NCBI GenBank assembly: GCA_017937505.1
Contig: JAGBDL010000012.1
Location: 1 to 53,169 of the forward strand
Direction: 5' to 3'
Length of the DNA: 53,169 nt
Source: Clostridia bacterium
GTDB taxonomy: Bacteria; Bacillota; Clostridia; Christensenellales; Aristaeellaceae
Positions 34,692 to 44,378 of this stretch are shown one piece after another. Position 1 is the stretch's first letter. Each line of letters starts with the position of its first letter. Below the pieces are notes generated by a model. That model saw only the letters and a program-made list of their open reading frames with translations, made no database searches and was not told where the DNA came from. The position numbers and the translations under genes are program-made.

Positions 34692-36371
34692 GTGGATGCT
34701 GTGGATCAAAACCGTTGGCTGTCGCTGCTTGCGCTGGGCATGCTCTTCGCGCTCGTCCTTCCGTTGGCGATGTACGCCGACAGCCTGAACGCGCGTCAGA
34801 CCACGGAGCCGGCGGTCGTCCTGCCGCCCTTTGAGGACATCGAGGCGCTGTGGGCGATCGAGGACGCGCGCACCGAAAGCGCCGCGCCGCTGGTCACCTG
34901 CCTGGAAAACAACGGCTCGCCGCTTGGATACGACGCGCAGCGCAATACCTTCTACTGCACGCTGGGCCTGGAGGCCGAAAGCGATTGGCCGGAGATCGTG
35001 CTGACCGCGCCCGAAGCCTCCGGCGTCACGATTTGCTTTCTGGACGACTATACCTATGACTGGCGCGACGAGGCCGTGGCAGAGGGATATCCGTACGAGC
35101 TGATCGCCTATACGGACACCGAGTACGCCTACTTCGACCTGGTCTTCACCGGTCTGCCCATCGTATCCATCTTTTCCGGGCAGGAGATCGGCACGGAATA
35201 CGTTCCCGCGGTGGCCAGCGTGAGCAGCGCGGAGAACGAGGCGGTGCGCGCTCTGATCAAGGCGCACACCCGGGGCTCCGCCTTCCACGCGGATGACCAA
35301 AAGGTGTCCTACCGGCTGGAGTTCCATCGCATCAACCAGCAGGGCAAGGACAAGAAGAACGCCATCAGCCTTCTGGGCATGCAGGCCGATACGGACTGGC
35401 TGCTGATCAGCAACGCTGACGAGGACACCCAGCTTCGCAATCACCTCGCCTGGGACATGTGGCGGCAATGGAATCCGGACGGCGACGCTTTTTCCCTTCT
35501 GGAGAGCCGGATGGTCGAGGTGTTCGTCAACAACGAATACAGGGGCCTGTATCAGCTGATGCAGCGCGTCGATACGGATGCCCAGATCGTCAGGATGGGC
35601 GGAAACCCCGATACGGACTGCGCGTTCCGCATCCTCTCGCCGGCGAATGTCAAGGAGCGCCTCGTCAAGAGCTTCAAGGATACCGCCGACGTGCATTTTG
35701 AGGTGCGAAAGCCGCCGCTGCGCTTCACGGAGGAAAGCTCGTTTGCCATCCTCGACGACTATATCGCGCTGGCGGACGTCAAGCAGGGGCTCCTTGAGGA
35801 CGACGCCTTCCTGCGCGAGCTCGCCATCCACATGGATGTGGAGGATCTGCTGAGCTATTATCTGTTCTCACAGGCCATCAGCCTGCAGGAAGACAACGTC
35901 TACAACAACCTGTATGTCTGGGCGATCGCCGACGGCGGGAACTATCGGTATTGGTACGCGCCGTGGGATATGGATCGGTCTTTCGTCCTCTGCCATGCCC
36001 AGTTTGATCAGCCGCTGCTGGAGGGCGAGGATCGCATTTGCACCGACCTGCGCATCCCTTACCGCCTTCTGGAGCTTGATGGCCTGGACAGCCGCCGGAT
36101 GCTGTGGTCGCTCTGGATTGAAAAGCGCAACACCATTCTTTCCGACGACGCGCTGTATCAATGGTTCCACGACGCCGAGGATCTGGTGAACCTTTCCGGC
36201 GCTTTCCGGCGCAATGCCGAAAGGTGGAACGGAACCGCGGAGGATCTGGATATCACCGACCTGTACAATTATACGCTCAAGCATCTGGGGACGCTGGATC
36301 AGTTCCTGCGCGAATGCTGGCCCTACGGCGAATACACGCCCGAGGGCAAACCCACGATCACGATCCGATGA
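34692..36371 (+). CDS. CotH-kinase-family protein, membrane-anchored
   Basis: A ~559-residue protein with an N-terminal hydrophobic anchor (residues ~9-28) and an outer domain similar to the atypical kinases of the CotH family. Matching blocks include RLEFHRINQQGKDKKN, the DWLLISNADEDTQLRNHLAWDM segment near residue 240, VEVFVNNEYRGLYQLMQRV near 280, and the metal-binding WYAPWDMDRSF near 425. The start is uncertain: GTG at 34692 or 34701, both with a weak ribosome site. It lies between serC and serA in the same direction with short gaps, an unusual partner for serine synthesis. The substrate is unknown. Confidence 0.75.
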   Translation: MDAVDQNRWLSLLALGMLFALVLPLAMYADSLNARQTTEPAVVLPPFEDIEALWAIEDARTESAAPLVTCLENNGSPLGYDAQRNTFYCTLGLEAESDWPEIVLTAPEASGVTICFLDDYTYDWRDEAVAEGYPYELIAYTDTEYAYFDLVFTGLPIVSIFSGQEIGTEYVPAVASVSSAENEAVRALIKAHTRGSAFHADDQKVSYRLEFHRINQQGKDKKNAISLLGMQADTDWLLISNADEDTQLRNHLAWDMWRQWNPDGDAFSLLESRMVEVFVNNEYRGLYQLMQRVDTDAQIVRMGGNPDTDCAFRILSPANVKERLVKSFKDTADVHFEVRKPPLRFTEESSFAILDDYIALADVKQGLLEDDAFLRELAIHMDVEDLLSYYLFSQAISLQEDNVYNNLYVWAIADGGNYRYWYAPWDMDRSFVLCHAQFDQPLLEGEDRICTDLRIPYRLLELDGLDSRRMLWSLWIEKRNTILSDDALYQWFHDAEDLVNLSGAFRRNAERWNGTAEDLDITDLYNYTLKHLGTLDQFLRECWPYGEYTPEGKPTITIR

Positions 36372-36411
36372 CAAAACAATTCTCATATTACGCTGAAAGA
36401 AGGTTTCTTCC

Positions 36412-37590
36412 ATGGAATACAAGATCAAGACGCTCAACGCGATTTCCTCCGCGATCTACACGCAGCTCGACGAGCGCTACAAGGTCGCCGACGACGTGAC
36501 CAACCCGCAGGCCGTGCTGGTGCGCTCCGCCTCCATGCACGAAACCCCGATCGAGGACAGCGTGCTGTGCATCGCCCGCGCCGGCGCGGGCTACAACAAC
36601 ATCCCGGTGGACGCGTGCAGCGAGAAGGGCATCTGCGTGTTCAACACGCCGGGCGCGAACGCCAACGCCGTCGCCGAGATGGTGCTGGCCGGCATGCTGC
36701 TCTCCTGCCGCAACATCGTGGGCGGCATCGAGTGGGCGCGCACGCTCAAGGGCCAGGGCGCCGCGGTGGAGAAGGCCGTGGAGAAGGGCAAGAAGGCCTT
36801 CGTCGGCCCGGAGCTGCGCGGCAAGACGCTGGGCGTGGTGGGCCTGGGCGCCATCGGCGTGCTGGTGGCCAACGCCGCCGTGCATCTGGGCATGAACGTC
36901 ATCGGCTATGACCCGATGATCTCCGTCGAGCACGCGTGGAAGCTGTCCCGGCAGGTCAAGCGGGAAAACTCGCTGGACGCGCTGTTCTCCGAGTGCGACT
37001 TCATCACCCTGCACGTGCCGCTCAACGAAAAGACCCGCGGCATGGTCGGCACCCGCAGCCTGTCCATCTGCCGCAAGGGCGTGCGCATCATGAACTTTGC
37101 GCGCGGCGGCCTGGTGGACGAGGCTGCGCTCATCGACGCGCTGGGCGACGGCCGCGTCGGCTGCTATGTGACCGATTTCCCGAGCGACGCGCTGCTTGAT
37201 CTGGACGGCGTGATCGCCATTCCGCACCTGGGCGCCTCCACCCCGGAGAGCGAGGAGAACTGCGCCGTGATGGCCGCCGCGCAGACCCGCGACTTCCTGG
37301 AGTCCGGCATCATCCGCAACAGCGTGAACCTGCCGGCCATCGACGTCGCGCCGGTTTCCAAGCCCCGCCTTTTGTGCATCCATGAGAACGTCCCGAACGT
37401 GCTGGGCTCCATCACCTCCGCCGTCGCGGGCTTCGGTCTGAACATCTCCGACCTGGTGAACCGCTCCCGCGGCGCGATGGCCGTGTCCGTCGTGGACATG
37501 GACGAGATTCCGGCCCGCGCGCAGGACGCGCTGTGCGAGAAGGTGCGCACGATCCCGGGCATGAAGCGCGTCCGTCTGCTGGGCGTGTAA
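36412..37590 (+). CDS. serA: D-3-phosphoglycerate dehydrogenase
   Basis: A 392-residue NAD-dependent first enzyme of serine synthesis. The Rossmann motif VVGLGAIGVLVANAA lies near residue 143, the catalytic Arg in NFARGGLVDEAAL and the Glu/His in IPHLGASTPESEEN. A C-terminal ACT domain (from NVPNVLGSITSAVAGFG, residue ~328) suggests feedback by serine. It follows the CotH-like gene by 40 bases. Confidence 0.95.
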   Translation: MEYKIKTLNAISSAIYTQLDERYKVADDVTNPQAVLVRSASMHETPIEDSVLCIARAGAGYNNIPVDACSEKGICVFNTPGANANAVAEMVLAGMLLSCRNIVGGIEWARTLKGQGAAVEKAVEKGKKAFVGPELRGKTLGVVGLGAIGVLVANAAVHLGMNVIGYDPMISVEHAWKLSRQVKRENSLDALFSECDFITLHVPLNEKTRGMVGTRSLSICRKGVRIMNFARGGLVDEAALIDALGDGRVGCYVTDFPSDALLDLDGVIAIPHLGASTPESEENCAVMAAAQTRDFLESGIIRNSVNLPAIDVAPVSKPRLLCIHENVPNVLGSITSAVAGFGLNISDLVNRSRGAMAVSVVDMDEIPARAQDALCEKVRTIPGMKRVRLLGV

Positions 37591-37695
37591 GCGGGCTGTG
37601 CCCGCACCCGCTTCCGAACCGCCAAATCACATCAAGTCGCTTCGTGCTCGCTGCAAGCTGTTTTGCAGTTTCCCAAGCCCAGAAAGGGGAATACG

Positions 37696-38979
37696 ATGAA
37701 TCCGCCGTACCGCTTTGAGACCATGCAGCTCCATGTCGGCCAGGAGCAGGCCGATCCCGCCACCGGCGCGCGCGCCGTGCCGATCTACCAGACGACCTCC
37801 TACGTCTTTGACAACGCCGCGCACGCGACCGCGCTGTTCGATCTCTCGCAGCAGGGCAACATCTACGGCCGCATGAACAACCCGACGCAGGACGTGCTGG
37901 AAAAGCGCATCGCGGCGCTGGAGGGCGGCACGGCGGCCCTGGCGACGGCCAGCGGCGCGGCGGCGATCGCCTACGCGCTGCAGGCGCTGTGCAGGCAGGG
38001 CGACCACATCGTCGCGCAGACGACGATCTACGGCGGCACCTACAACTTCCTGGCGCACACGTTTGAGGAGAGCGGCGTGACGACCACGTTCGTCAATGCC
38101 CGCCATCTTGACGAGGTCGAAGCGGCTATCCGGGAGAACACCAAATGCGTGTACCTGGAGACGCTGGGCAACCCGAACAGCGACATCCCGGACATCGACG
38201 CGATCGCGGAGATCGCGCACCGCCACGGCCTGCCGCTGGTGATCGACAACACGTTCGGCACGCCGTACCTCATCCGCCCGATTGAGCACGGCGCGGACAT
38301 CGTCGTGCACTCGGCCACCAAGTTCATCGGCGGCCACGGCACGTCGCTGGGCGGCATCATCGTCGATTCCGGCAAATACGACTGGAAGGCAAGCGGGAAA
38401 TTCCCGCAGATCTGCGAGCCGAACCCGAGCTACCACGGCGTGTCGTTCACCGAAGCGTTCGGCGGCGCGGCGTTCGTATCGTACATCCGTTGCGTGCTGC
38501 TGCGCGACACGGGCGCGTGCATCTCGCCGTTCAACTGCTTCCTGCTGCTCATGGGCGTGGAGACGCTGTCCCTGCGCCTGGAGCGCCACGCGTACAACAC
38601 GAAGCGCGTCGTCGAATTCCTGAACCGGCATCCGAAGGTTGCGAAGGTCAACCACCCGAGCCTGCCGGAGCATCCGGATCACGCGCTGTACGAACGCTAT
38701 TTCCCGAACGGCGGCGCGTCGATCTTCACCATCGAGCTCGCGGGCGGGCGCGAAGCGGCGCAGAAATTCTGCGACAGCCTCAAGATCTTCTCCCTGCTGG
38801 CCAACGTCGCGGACGTCAAGAGCCTGGTGATCCACCCGGCGACGACCACGCACGGCCAGCTCACCGACGAGGAGCTGGCGCAGCAGAACATCACGCCCAG
38901 CACCATCCGCCTATCCATCGGCACGGAGCACATCGACGACATTCTTAAAGACCTCGATCAGGCGCTCGGCGCGCTGTAA
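37696..38979 (+). CDS. metY: O-acetylhomoserine aminocarboxypropyltransferase (MetY)
   Basis: A 427-residue Cys/Met-metabolism PLP enzyme, probably O-acetylhomoserine sulfhydrylase. The PLP lysine is in VHSATKFIGGHG near residue 210. The ~60-residue-longer length compared with MetB, the insertion around KYDWKASGKFPQICEPN, and the C-terminal TPSTIRLSIGTEHIDDI fit MetY. The start at 37696 follows AAGGGGA, though the frame opens earlier. The 37591-37695 gap holds a GCGGGC/GCCCGC hairpin and a GCAAGC-containing one. Confidence 0.92.
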   Translation: MNPPYRFETMQLHVGQEQADPATGARAVPIYQTTSYVFDNAAHATALFDLSQQGNIYGRMNNPTQDVLEKRIAALEGGTAALATASGAAAIAYALQALCRQGDHIVAQTTIYGGTYNFLAHTFEESGVTTTFVNARHLDEVEAAIRENTKCVYLETLGNPNSDIPDIDAIAEIAHRHGLPLVIDNTFGTPYLIRPIEHGADIVVHSATKFIGGHGTSLGGIIVDSGKYDWKASGKFPQICEPNPSYHGVSFTEAFGGAAFVSYIRCVLLRDTGACISPFNCFLLLMGVETLSLRLERHAYNTKRVVEFLNRHPKVAKVNHPSLPEHPDHALYERYFPNGGASIFTIELAGGREAAQKFCDSLKIFSLLANVADVKSLVIHPATTTHGQLTDEELAQQNITPSTIRLSIGTEHIDDILKDLDQALGAL

Positions 38980-38988
38980 AATCAATCC

Positions 38989-39028
38989 CCCTCCGCTGTG
39001 GAAGAAAACGCCACAGCGGAGGGCTTTT
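38989..39028 (+). terminator. Intrinsic terminator after metY
   Basis: A 13-bp perfect GC-rich stem (CCCTCCGCTGTGG / CCACAGCGGAGGG) is followed by CTTTTGTT. Confidence 0.9.
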
Positions 39029-39140
39029 GTTATGTAAAGCCTACCGCAACGCATCGGCCTCGGGCGCAAAGTATCGGGATTTACTGCACTTTGGAGGGCT
39101 TGCCGCCGGCAGCATGCCGGTTTTGTATGTCCGCTTTTTC

Positions 39141-39168
39141 TTGAAAAAGAATCAAAAATATGTATAAT
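39141..39168 (+). promoter_or_regulatory. Promoter of the Hpt/lipoprotein/kinase module
   Basis: TTGAAA and TATAAT are 16 bases apart. Just downstream an ATGGACA/TGTCCAT inverted repeat (39177-39206) could be an operator. A CCGGC/GCCGG hairpin with T4 precedes it at ~39106. Otherwise 39029-39277 holds no gene. Confidence 0.6.
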
Positions 39169-39277
39169 TATCGTATATGGACATATAATGTAGGGAGTCT
39201 GTCCATGCGAAGAATCGCCTTCACAGAAAGCAGCTCCCCACCTGGGAGAGAAAACGCAAAGGAAAAGAGGGAGAGAG

Positions 39278-39649
39278 ATGACCATTCAGGAGTGCTACCG
39301 GCAGCTGGGCGGTGATTTCGCTCAGGCGCAAAAGCGGCTGCCGAGCGAGAAGCTGATCAGCAGACTCATTGTGAAGTTCCCGGACGACAGCAGCTTTTCA
39401 TCGCTGTGCATCGCCATGGAGGAGGGCGACTGCGGCAAGGCGTTTCGCGCGGCGCATACGCTCAAGGGCGTCAGCGGCAGCCTCAGCCTGGACAGGCTGT
39501 TTTCTTCCGCGTCCCAGCTGACAGAGCTGCTCCGGCCCGAGGCGGAGGGGATTCCGGCAAGCGCACATGCGCTTTTTGAAGAGGTGCAGCAGGACTATCG
39601 CCTGGCCGTCCGGGTCATCCGCAGCTATTCGGCGTCCTGCGGTTCCTGA
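39278..39649 (+). CDS. Stand-alone Hpt (histidine phosphotransfer) protein
   Basis: A 123-residue four-helix phosphotransfer protein with the phospho-histidine in AAHTLKGVSGSL near residue 60. A GAGGGAGAG site precedes the ATG. It is followed by a binding lipoprotein and a hybrid kinase whose receiver would need exactly such a partner. The receiving response regulator is not in the window. Confidence 0.85.
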   Translation: MTIQECYRQLGGDFAQAQKRLPSEKLISRLIVKFPDDSSFSSLCIAMEEGDCGKAFRAAHTLKGVSGSLSLDRLFSSASQLTELLRPEAEGIPASAHALFEEVQQDYRLAVRVIRSYSASCGS

Positions 39650-39725
39650 AGGCGGGCCGTGCCCGCTGCACGATTCTTGACGCAATTCCCTATTGCATAA
39701 AAGGCAACACATAAGGAGAGCGCAG

Positions 39726-41633
39726 ATGAAGATGAAAATGAGGAAACGCGCAAGCCTGCTGCTTGTTCTGGTCATGGCGGCTGTCCTGCTCGCCGGCTGC
39801 GCGGGCCGGAAGGACAAGGCCGGGCAGGATGAAAAGGATGGCAGGATCGCGATCAGCATGTACATGTGGGACAGATCCATGTTCAAGCAGTTCACGCCCT
39901 GGCTGGAGCAGAAGTTCCCCGAGATCGATTTTACCTTTGTTCAGAGCTACAACTCGATGGAATACTACAAGGATCTGCTGGGCCGCGGAGAGCCCATACC
40001 GGATATCATCACCTGCCGCCGGTTCTCCCTGAACGACGCCGCCCCGCTGGCCGAGCATCTGATGGATCTGAGCAAGTCCGAGGTGGCGGGCACGTTCTAC
40101 AGCAGCTATCTGGAGAGCAACCGTGAAAGCTGCGGCGCGATCCGCTGGCTGCCCATGTGCGCCGAGGTGGACTCCATCATGGCCAACAAGGCGCTGTTTG
40201 ATCGGTATGGCATTCCCCTGCCTACCAATTACGCCGAGTTTGTGGCCGCCATCGACGCCTTTGAGGCGCTGGGCATCAAGGACTTTCAGACCGACTGGAT
40301 ATACGACTATACCTGCCTGGAGACCATGCAGGGCTGCGCTATTCCGGAGCTGATGAGCCTGGAGGGAACCCGGTGGCGCATGGCGTATGAATGCGAGACG
40401 GCGGATTGTCAGGTGGGGATGGACGATCAGGTCTGGCCGAAGGTATTTGCCAAGTACGAGCAGTTCCTCAGGGATGTCCGCTTCCAGCCCGGCGACGAGG
40501 AGCTGGACTTCAACCCCGTGACCCAACCCTATCTGAGCGGACAGACCGCGATGATCCGCGCCACTGCGGCGATGGCGGAGAGCATCACGGCGGAGTACGG
40601 CGTGCACAGCGTCATTCTCCCCTATTTCGGCGAAACCGCGCAGGACAATTGGGTGCTCACCTACCCCATGTGCCAGCTGGCCGTTTCAAAGCGCGTGGAG
40701 GAGGACGAGGCCAAGAAGGCCGCCGTTATGGAGGTTCTGCTGGCCATTTTCAGCGATGATGGCCAGCGGGCCGTTGCGGCCGGGGCTTCCGTGCTGTCCT
40801 ATAACAAAGAGGTCAGCATCACCCCCGCCCCTTCCCTGGCGTATGTGCTGGACTGCATCGACAGCAACCACCTGTATATGCGCCTGGCCTCCACGGAGAT
40901 GTTCGCCGTTTCCCAGAGCGTCGCGCACCGGATGATGACGGGCGAGTACGGCCCCGAGGGCGCCTTTGACGATTTTGATGCGCAGCTCACGCACTACGTC
41001 AATCCGGAGGCCGAGGAGGTTCTGTTTACCCAGAGGAAGGCCTATTCCAATGATTTCGGCGTCCACGGCAGCGCCGCCGGCTCCTCCCTGATGAATACGC
41101 TGCGCAGGGCCAACGACGATCAGATCGCCATCAGCTACGCGAGCGTAGCCAGCTCGCCCATCTTTGTCGGGGATTACACCATGCAGCAGATCAAGTGGAT
41201 CATGACCTACAAGAACGACGCCTATCGCGGCAAGTATACCGGCGCGGAGATCCGGCGGATCATGGACTGGCTGGTGAACGTGAAGGAGGATGGCTCCAAC
41301 CCCGTCCGGCACCGCAACCAGCTGCCGATCACCAGCGGCATGGAATATACCGTCGCCGAGACGGAGCGCGGCAAGTTTGCCCTCGGGGAGATCACCGTGG
41401 ACGGGAAGCCCCTCGACGATGAGGCCGTCTACACCGTGCTGCTGATCGGCGCGGATACCTATCTGGAGCATCCCGACTTCTGCAACTGCCCCATGCCGGC
41501 GGACCTGAAGGCCAAGCGCGAGGATCAGTATGTGGATCATTACTCGAACTACGAGTGCATCAGGGAGGCCCTGGCAAAGACCAAGCAGCTGCTGGAGCCC
41601 ACGCAGTATGTGACCATTCTCCAGGGGCAATGA
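39726..41633 (+). CDS. Lipoprotein joining a solute-binding domain to a 5'-nucleotidase C-terminal-like domain
   Basis: A 635-residue exported protein with a clean lipobox LLAGC (Cys25). Residues ~35-400 form a family 1 extracellular solute-binding domain (ISMYMWDRSMFKQFTPWLEQ, DIITCRRFSL). Residues ~455-600 resemble the 5_nucleotid_C domain: ANDDQIAISYASVASSPIFVG, YTGAEIRRIMDWLV, and the block from LPITSGMEYTVAE to VDGKPLDDEAVYTVLLIG. The metallophosphatase half of 5'-nucleotidases is absent, so binding rather than catalysis is likely. The start at 39726 follows AGGAGAG. Between an Hpt and a hybrid kinase, and with no permease, it is probably the ligand sensor of that kinase. Confidence 0.75.
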   Translation: MKMKMRKRASLLLVLVMAAVLLAGCAGRKDKAGQDEKDGRIAISMYMWDRSMFKQFTPWLEQKFPEIDFTFVQSYNSMEYYKDLLGRGEPIPDIITCRRFSLNDAAPLAEHLMDLSKSEVAGTFYSSYLESNRESCGAIRWLPMCAEVDSIMANKALFDRYGIPLPTNYAEFVAAIDAFEALGIKDFQTDWIYDYTCLETMQGCAIPELMSLEGTRWRMAYECETADCQVGMDDQVWPKVFAKYEQFLRDVRFQPGDEELDFNPVTQPYLSGQTAMIRATAAMAESITAEYGVHSVILPYFGETAQDNWVLTYPMCQLAVSKRVEEDEAKKAAVMEVLLAIFSDDGQRAVAAGASVLSYNKEVSITPAPSLAYVLDCIDSNHLYMRLASTEMFAVSQSVAHRMMTGEYGPEGAFDDFDAQLTHYVNPEAEEVLFTQRKAYSNDFGVHGSAAGSSLMNTLRRANDDQIAISYASVASSPIFVGDYTMQQIKWIMTYKNDAYRGKYTGAEIRRIMDWLVNVKEDGSNPVRHRNQLPITSGMEYTVAETERGKFALGEITVDGKPLDDEAVYTVLLIGADTYLEHPDFCNCPMPADLKAKREDQYVDHYSNYECIREALAKTKQLLEPTQYVTILQGQ

Positions 41634-41655
41634 GCACCGAAAGGAAGATAACGCT

Positions 41656-44160
41656 GTGAAGAAGCGCATGCTGTCCCTCCTTGCTGCCCTTGTGCTGGCC
41701 GGCGTTTTGATCGGGGAAGGCCTGAGCTACTATTCTGACTTCGTCGCCCGGACGATCTGCGAGGAGAGCGTCGATCACCTCGTCGAGATCTTCCACCAGG
41801 CGAATCAGACCCTGTACAATCTGGTTTCCGTCAACTGGAGCCGCATGCGGATGTGGGCGCCCTATCTGGAAACCGCCGGGAGCGAAGAGGATATCGTGGC
41901 CTATGTGAACCAGGCCCGGGAGGAGAGCCATTTCACCGATTTCTATTTCATCTCCCGCAACGGCGATTACCTCACGCTGGAGGGGAAGCGGGGCTATCTG
42001 GACCTGCGGGAGAAGCTATCGGATCTGATTCTCGAGAGGCGCCCGGTGGTCGCCAATTCCGTTGTTCCGGACAAGCCGGAGATCATGGTGTTTGCCACGC
42101 CCGCCGCGCCGAACCGCTACCGGGACTTTGACTATGAGGCCATTGCCATCACCTTCAACAACTCCGACATGGTGGAGGCACTCAAAATCTCCGCCTTCGA
42201 CGGGCAGGCCGGCACCTTTGCGGCGTTGCCCGACGGCCGGGTCGTGGTGGACAACGGCGGCGAGGGCCGCAAGAATGTCCGCAATGTCTTTGCCCTGCTG
42301 GAAAAATCCAAACGGCTGACCGACGGGGAGATCGCTGCCGTGCAGCAGGACTTTCTTCGGGGGCAGTCCGGCGAGATCCTGTTTGACATCGGCGGCAGAA
42401 ACCACTATATGGTGTACGAGCCTGCGAATTTCCAGGACTGGATGGTTCTGGGCATCGTGCCCGCCGACGTGGTCAACGCCAGCATGAACAAGCTCCAGTC
42501 CACGACCATGATCGTGGTGTCGGCCGTCGCCATTGTCCTGGTCATCACGCTTTTGCAGCTCGTGATTCTGCTGAACCGGCAGAAGCTCAAGCACATGGAT
42601 CATGAGCTGCTCGTGCGCGACGAGCTGTTTTCCAGGCTCTCGGTCAACGTGGACGATGTGTTTCTGATGCTGGACGCCCAGCGTCTTCGGGTGGATTATG
42701 TCAGCCCCAACATCGAAAAGCTGCTGGGCATTCCGGAGGCGCAGGTGTACGAGGACGTCCATGTGATCGAGCGGCCTGTCAAGGAGGGCGAAGCCGTCCA
42801 TATCCTGAGCTGGCTGACGGGCCTGCTCCCCGGCGAGCAGAGGGAATGGGACAGCGAATACATCCATCAGACAAGCGGCGAGGCGCTCTGGTTTCATGTG
42901 GTCGCGTTCTGCAGCGATATTCAGGGCGAAAGGAAGTTCATTCTGGATCTGTCCGACCGCACCGGCGACAGGAAGATTCATCAGGAGCTGGAGGATGCCG
43001 TTCGCGCCGCCGAAAACGCGAGCCGCGCGAAGACCACCTTCCTCAACAGCATCTCTCACGACATCCGCACGCCCATGAACGCCATCTTCGGCTTTACCAA
43101 CATCGCGCTGAAGCAGGAGCCCAAGCCGGAGGTCAGAAGCTGCCTGAACAAGATCAGAAACAGCTCCGAGCATCTGCTGACCCTGATCAACGACGTGCTG
43201 GATATCAGCCGCATCGAAAGCGGTAAGACCGAATTCGCGCCCCTTCCCATGGACATCACGTCGGTGACCGATACGGTGCTGAGCATCATGCACGGCTTCC
43301 TGGCCGATCGGAATCTCGCCTTCCATACCAGCCTGCCGAGGCCGGAAACGCCCTATGTGCTCGCCGATTCCATCCGCATCCGCGAGGTGCTGGTGAACAT
43401 CCTGAGCAACGCGGTCAAGTTTACGGAGGACGGCGGCAGCATCACCTTTGAGGCGAGCTATCATCCCTGCGCGGACGGCCGGCACATCGTGGTGCGCTAT
43501 CGCGTGACCGATACCGGCGTGGGCATGAGCGAGGAATTCGTCAAGCACATCTTCGACGAGTTTGCCCAGGAGGAAAACGGCGCGCGGACGCACTACAAGG
43601 GCACCGGCCTGGGCATGGCCATCACCAGGCGCTACGTCGATCTGATGGGCGGCGCCATCCGTGTGGAGAGCGAAAAGGGCCGGGGCTCCACCTTCACCGT
43701 GGAGCTGCCCATGGAGCTGACCGATCCGGTCAGGGCGCAGACGCAGGAGCAGCCTGCCGCCGAAACGCAGATGGCGGGCGTGAAGATTCTGCTGGCGGAG
43801 GACAATGATCTGAACGCGGAGATCGCCATGGTGCAGCTGGAGGAGCTGGGCATTCAGGTCACCCGGGCCGCCGACGGCAGAGAGGCGGTCAACACCTTCG
43901 CAGAGCATCCGCCGGACACCTTCGACATGATCATTATGGACATCATGATGCCGGAAATGAACGGCTATGAAGCCACGAAGGCCATCCGCGGCATGACGTT
44001 CCGCCCGGACGCCGCCAGGATCCCCATCATCGCCATGACCGCCAATGCCTTCGCCGAGGATGTGCAGGCCTCCTTTGACGCAGGCATGAACGGACATCTG
44101 TCCAAGCCCATCGTCATGGAAGAAATCGTACAGGCCATTGCGCGGAATCTGAACAGATGA
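41656..44160 (+). CDS. Hybrid sensor histidine kinase
   Basis: An 834-residue membrane protein with helix 1 at about 4-26, a ~250-residue extracytoplasmic Cache-like domain, helix 2 near 288-313, and a PAS domain near 320-430. A HisKA box follows with His468 in FLNSISHDIRTPMNAIFGF. The HATPase domain has NILSNAVKF and GTGLGMAITRR, and the C-terminal receiver has Asp762 in IIMDIMMPEMNG. The start is GTG with AAGGAAG upstream. It follows the lipoprotein gene by 22 bases. Phosphate would pass His468 to Asp762 to the Hpt protein encoded two genes upstream. Confidence 0.9.
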   Translation: MKKRMLSLLAALVLAGVLIGEGLSYYSDFVARTICEESVDHLVEIFHQANQTLYNLVSVNWSRMRMWAPYLETAGSEEDIVAYVNQAREESHFTDFYFISRNGDYLTLEGKRGYLDLREKLSDLILERRPVVANSVVPDKPEIMVFATPAAPNRYRDFDYEAIAITFNNSDMVEALKISAFDGQAGTFAALPDGRVVVDNGGEGRKNVRNVFALLEKSKRLTDGEIAAVQQDFLRGQSGEILFDIGGRNHYMVYEPANFQDWMVLGIVPADVVNASMNKLQSTTMIVVSAVAIVLVITLLQLVILLNRQKLKHMDHELLVRDELFSRLSVNVDDVFLMLDAQRLRVDYVSPNIEKLLGIPEAQVYEDVHVIERPVKEGEAVHILSWLTGLLPGEQREWDSEYIHQTSGEALWFHVVAFCSDIQGERKFILDLSDRTGDRKIHQELEDAVRAAENASRAKTTFLNSISHDIRTPMNAIFGFTNIALKQEPKPEVRSCLNKIRNSSEHLLTLINDVLDISRIESGKTEFAPLPMDITSVTDTVLSIMHGFLADRNLAFHTSLPRPETPYVLADSIRIREVLVNILSNAVKFTEDGGSITFEASYHPCADGRHIVVRYRVTDTGVGMSEEFVKHIFDEFAQEENGARTHYKGTGLGMAITRRYVDLMGGAIRVESEKGRGSTFTVELPMELTDPVRAQTQEQPAAETQMAGVKILLAEDNDLNAEIAMVQLEELGIQVTRAADGREAVNTFAEHPPDTFDMIIMDIMMPEMNGYEATKAIRGMTFRPDAARIPIIAMTANAFAEDVQASFDAGMNGHLSKPIVMEEIVQAIARNLNR

Positions 44161-44189
44161 CCGTGAATGGATTTTTCGGCCAAAGCCGC

Positions 44190-44218
44190 TTGACAGATCG
44201 TCAGCAGATCGATACAAT
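44190..44218 (+). promoter_or_regulatory. Promoter of the molybdenum operon
   Basis: A consensus TTGACA and TACAAT are 17 bases apart. The transcript would start near 44225, giving a ~355-base leader before modA. Confidence 0.85.
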
Positions 44219-44229
44219 GATAATGTCTT

Positions 44230-44340
44230 CGAGCCCTCCTGCCTAAGGCCATTGGCTATGGCATCAGGGCCGCGCCGGGAAACCGGCCAAGGGTTGCAAG
44301 GGAAACGGTGCAGCCTTCCTGTTTGAAAAGGAGACGGAAT
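44230..44340 (+). promoter_or_regulatory. Structured leader, probable Moco riboswitch aptamer
   Basis: A closing stem CTCCT/AGGAG (44236-44240 with 44329-44333) encloses three hairpins: GCCAT/ATGGC, GCCGG-GAAA-CCGGC with a GNRA tetraloop, and GGTTGCA/TGCAGCC. Position directly ahead of mod and Moco-synthesis genes, size and multi-helix layout fit the Moco RNA motif. Identity is from memory and not verified. Confidence 0.55.
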
Positions 44341-44378
44341 ACGCATGTACAGGGCGCAGGCTGTCCCTGTTTGCTGTG

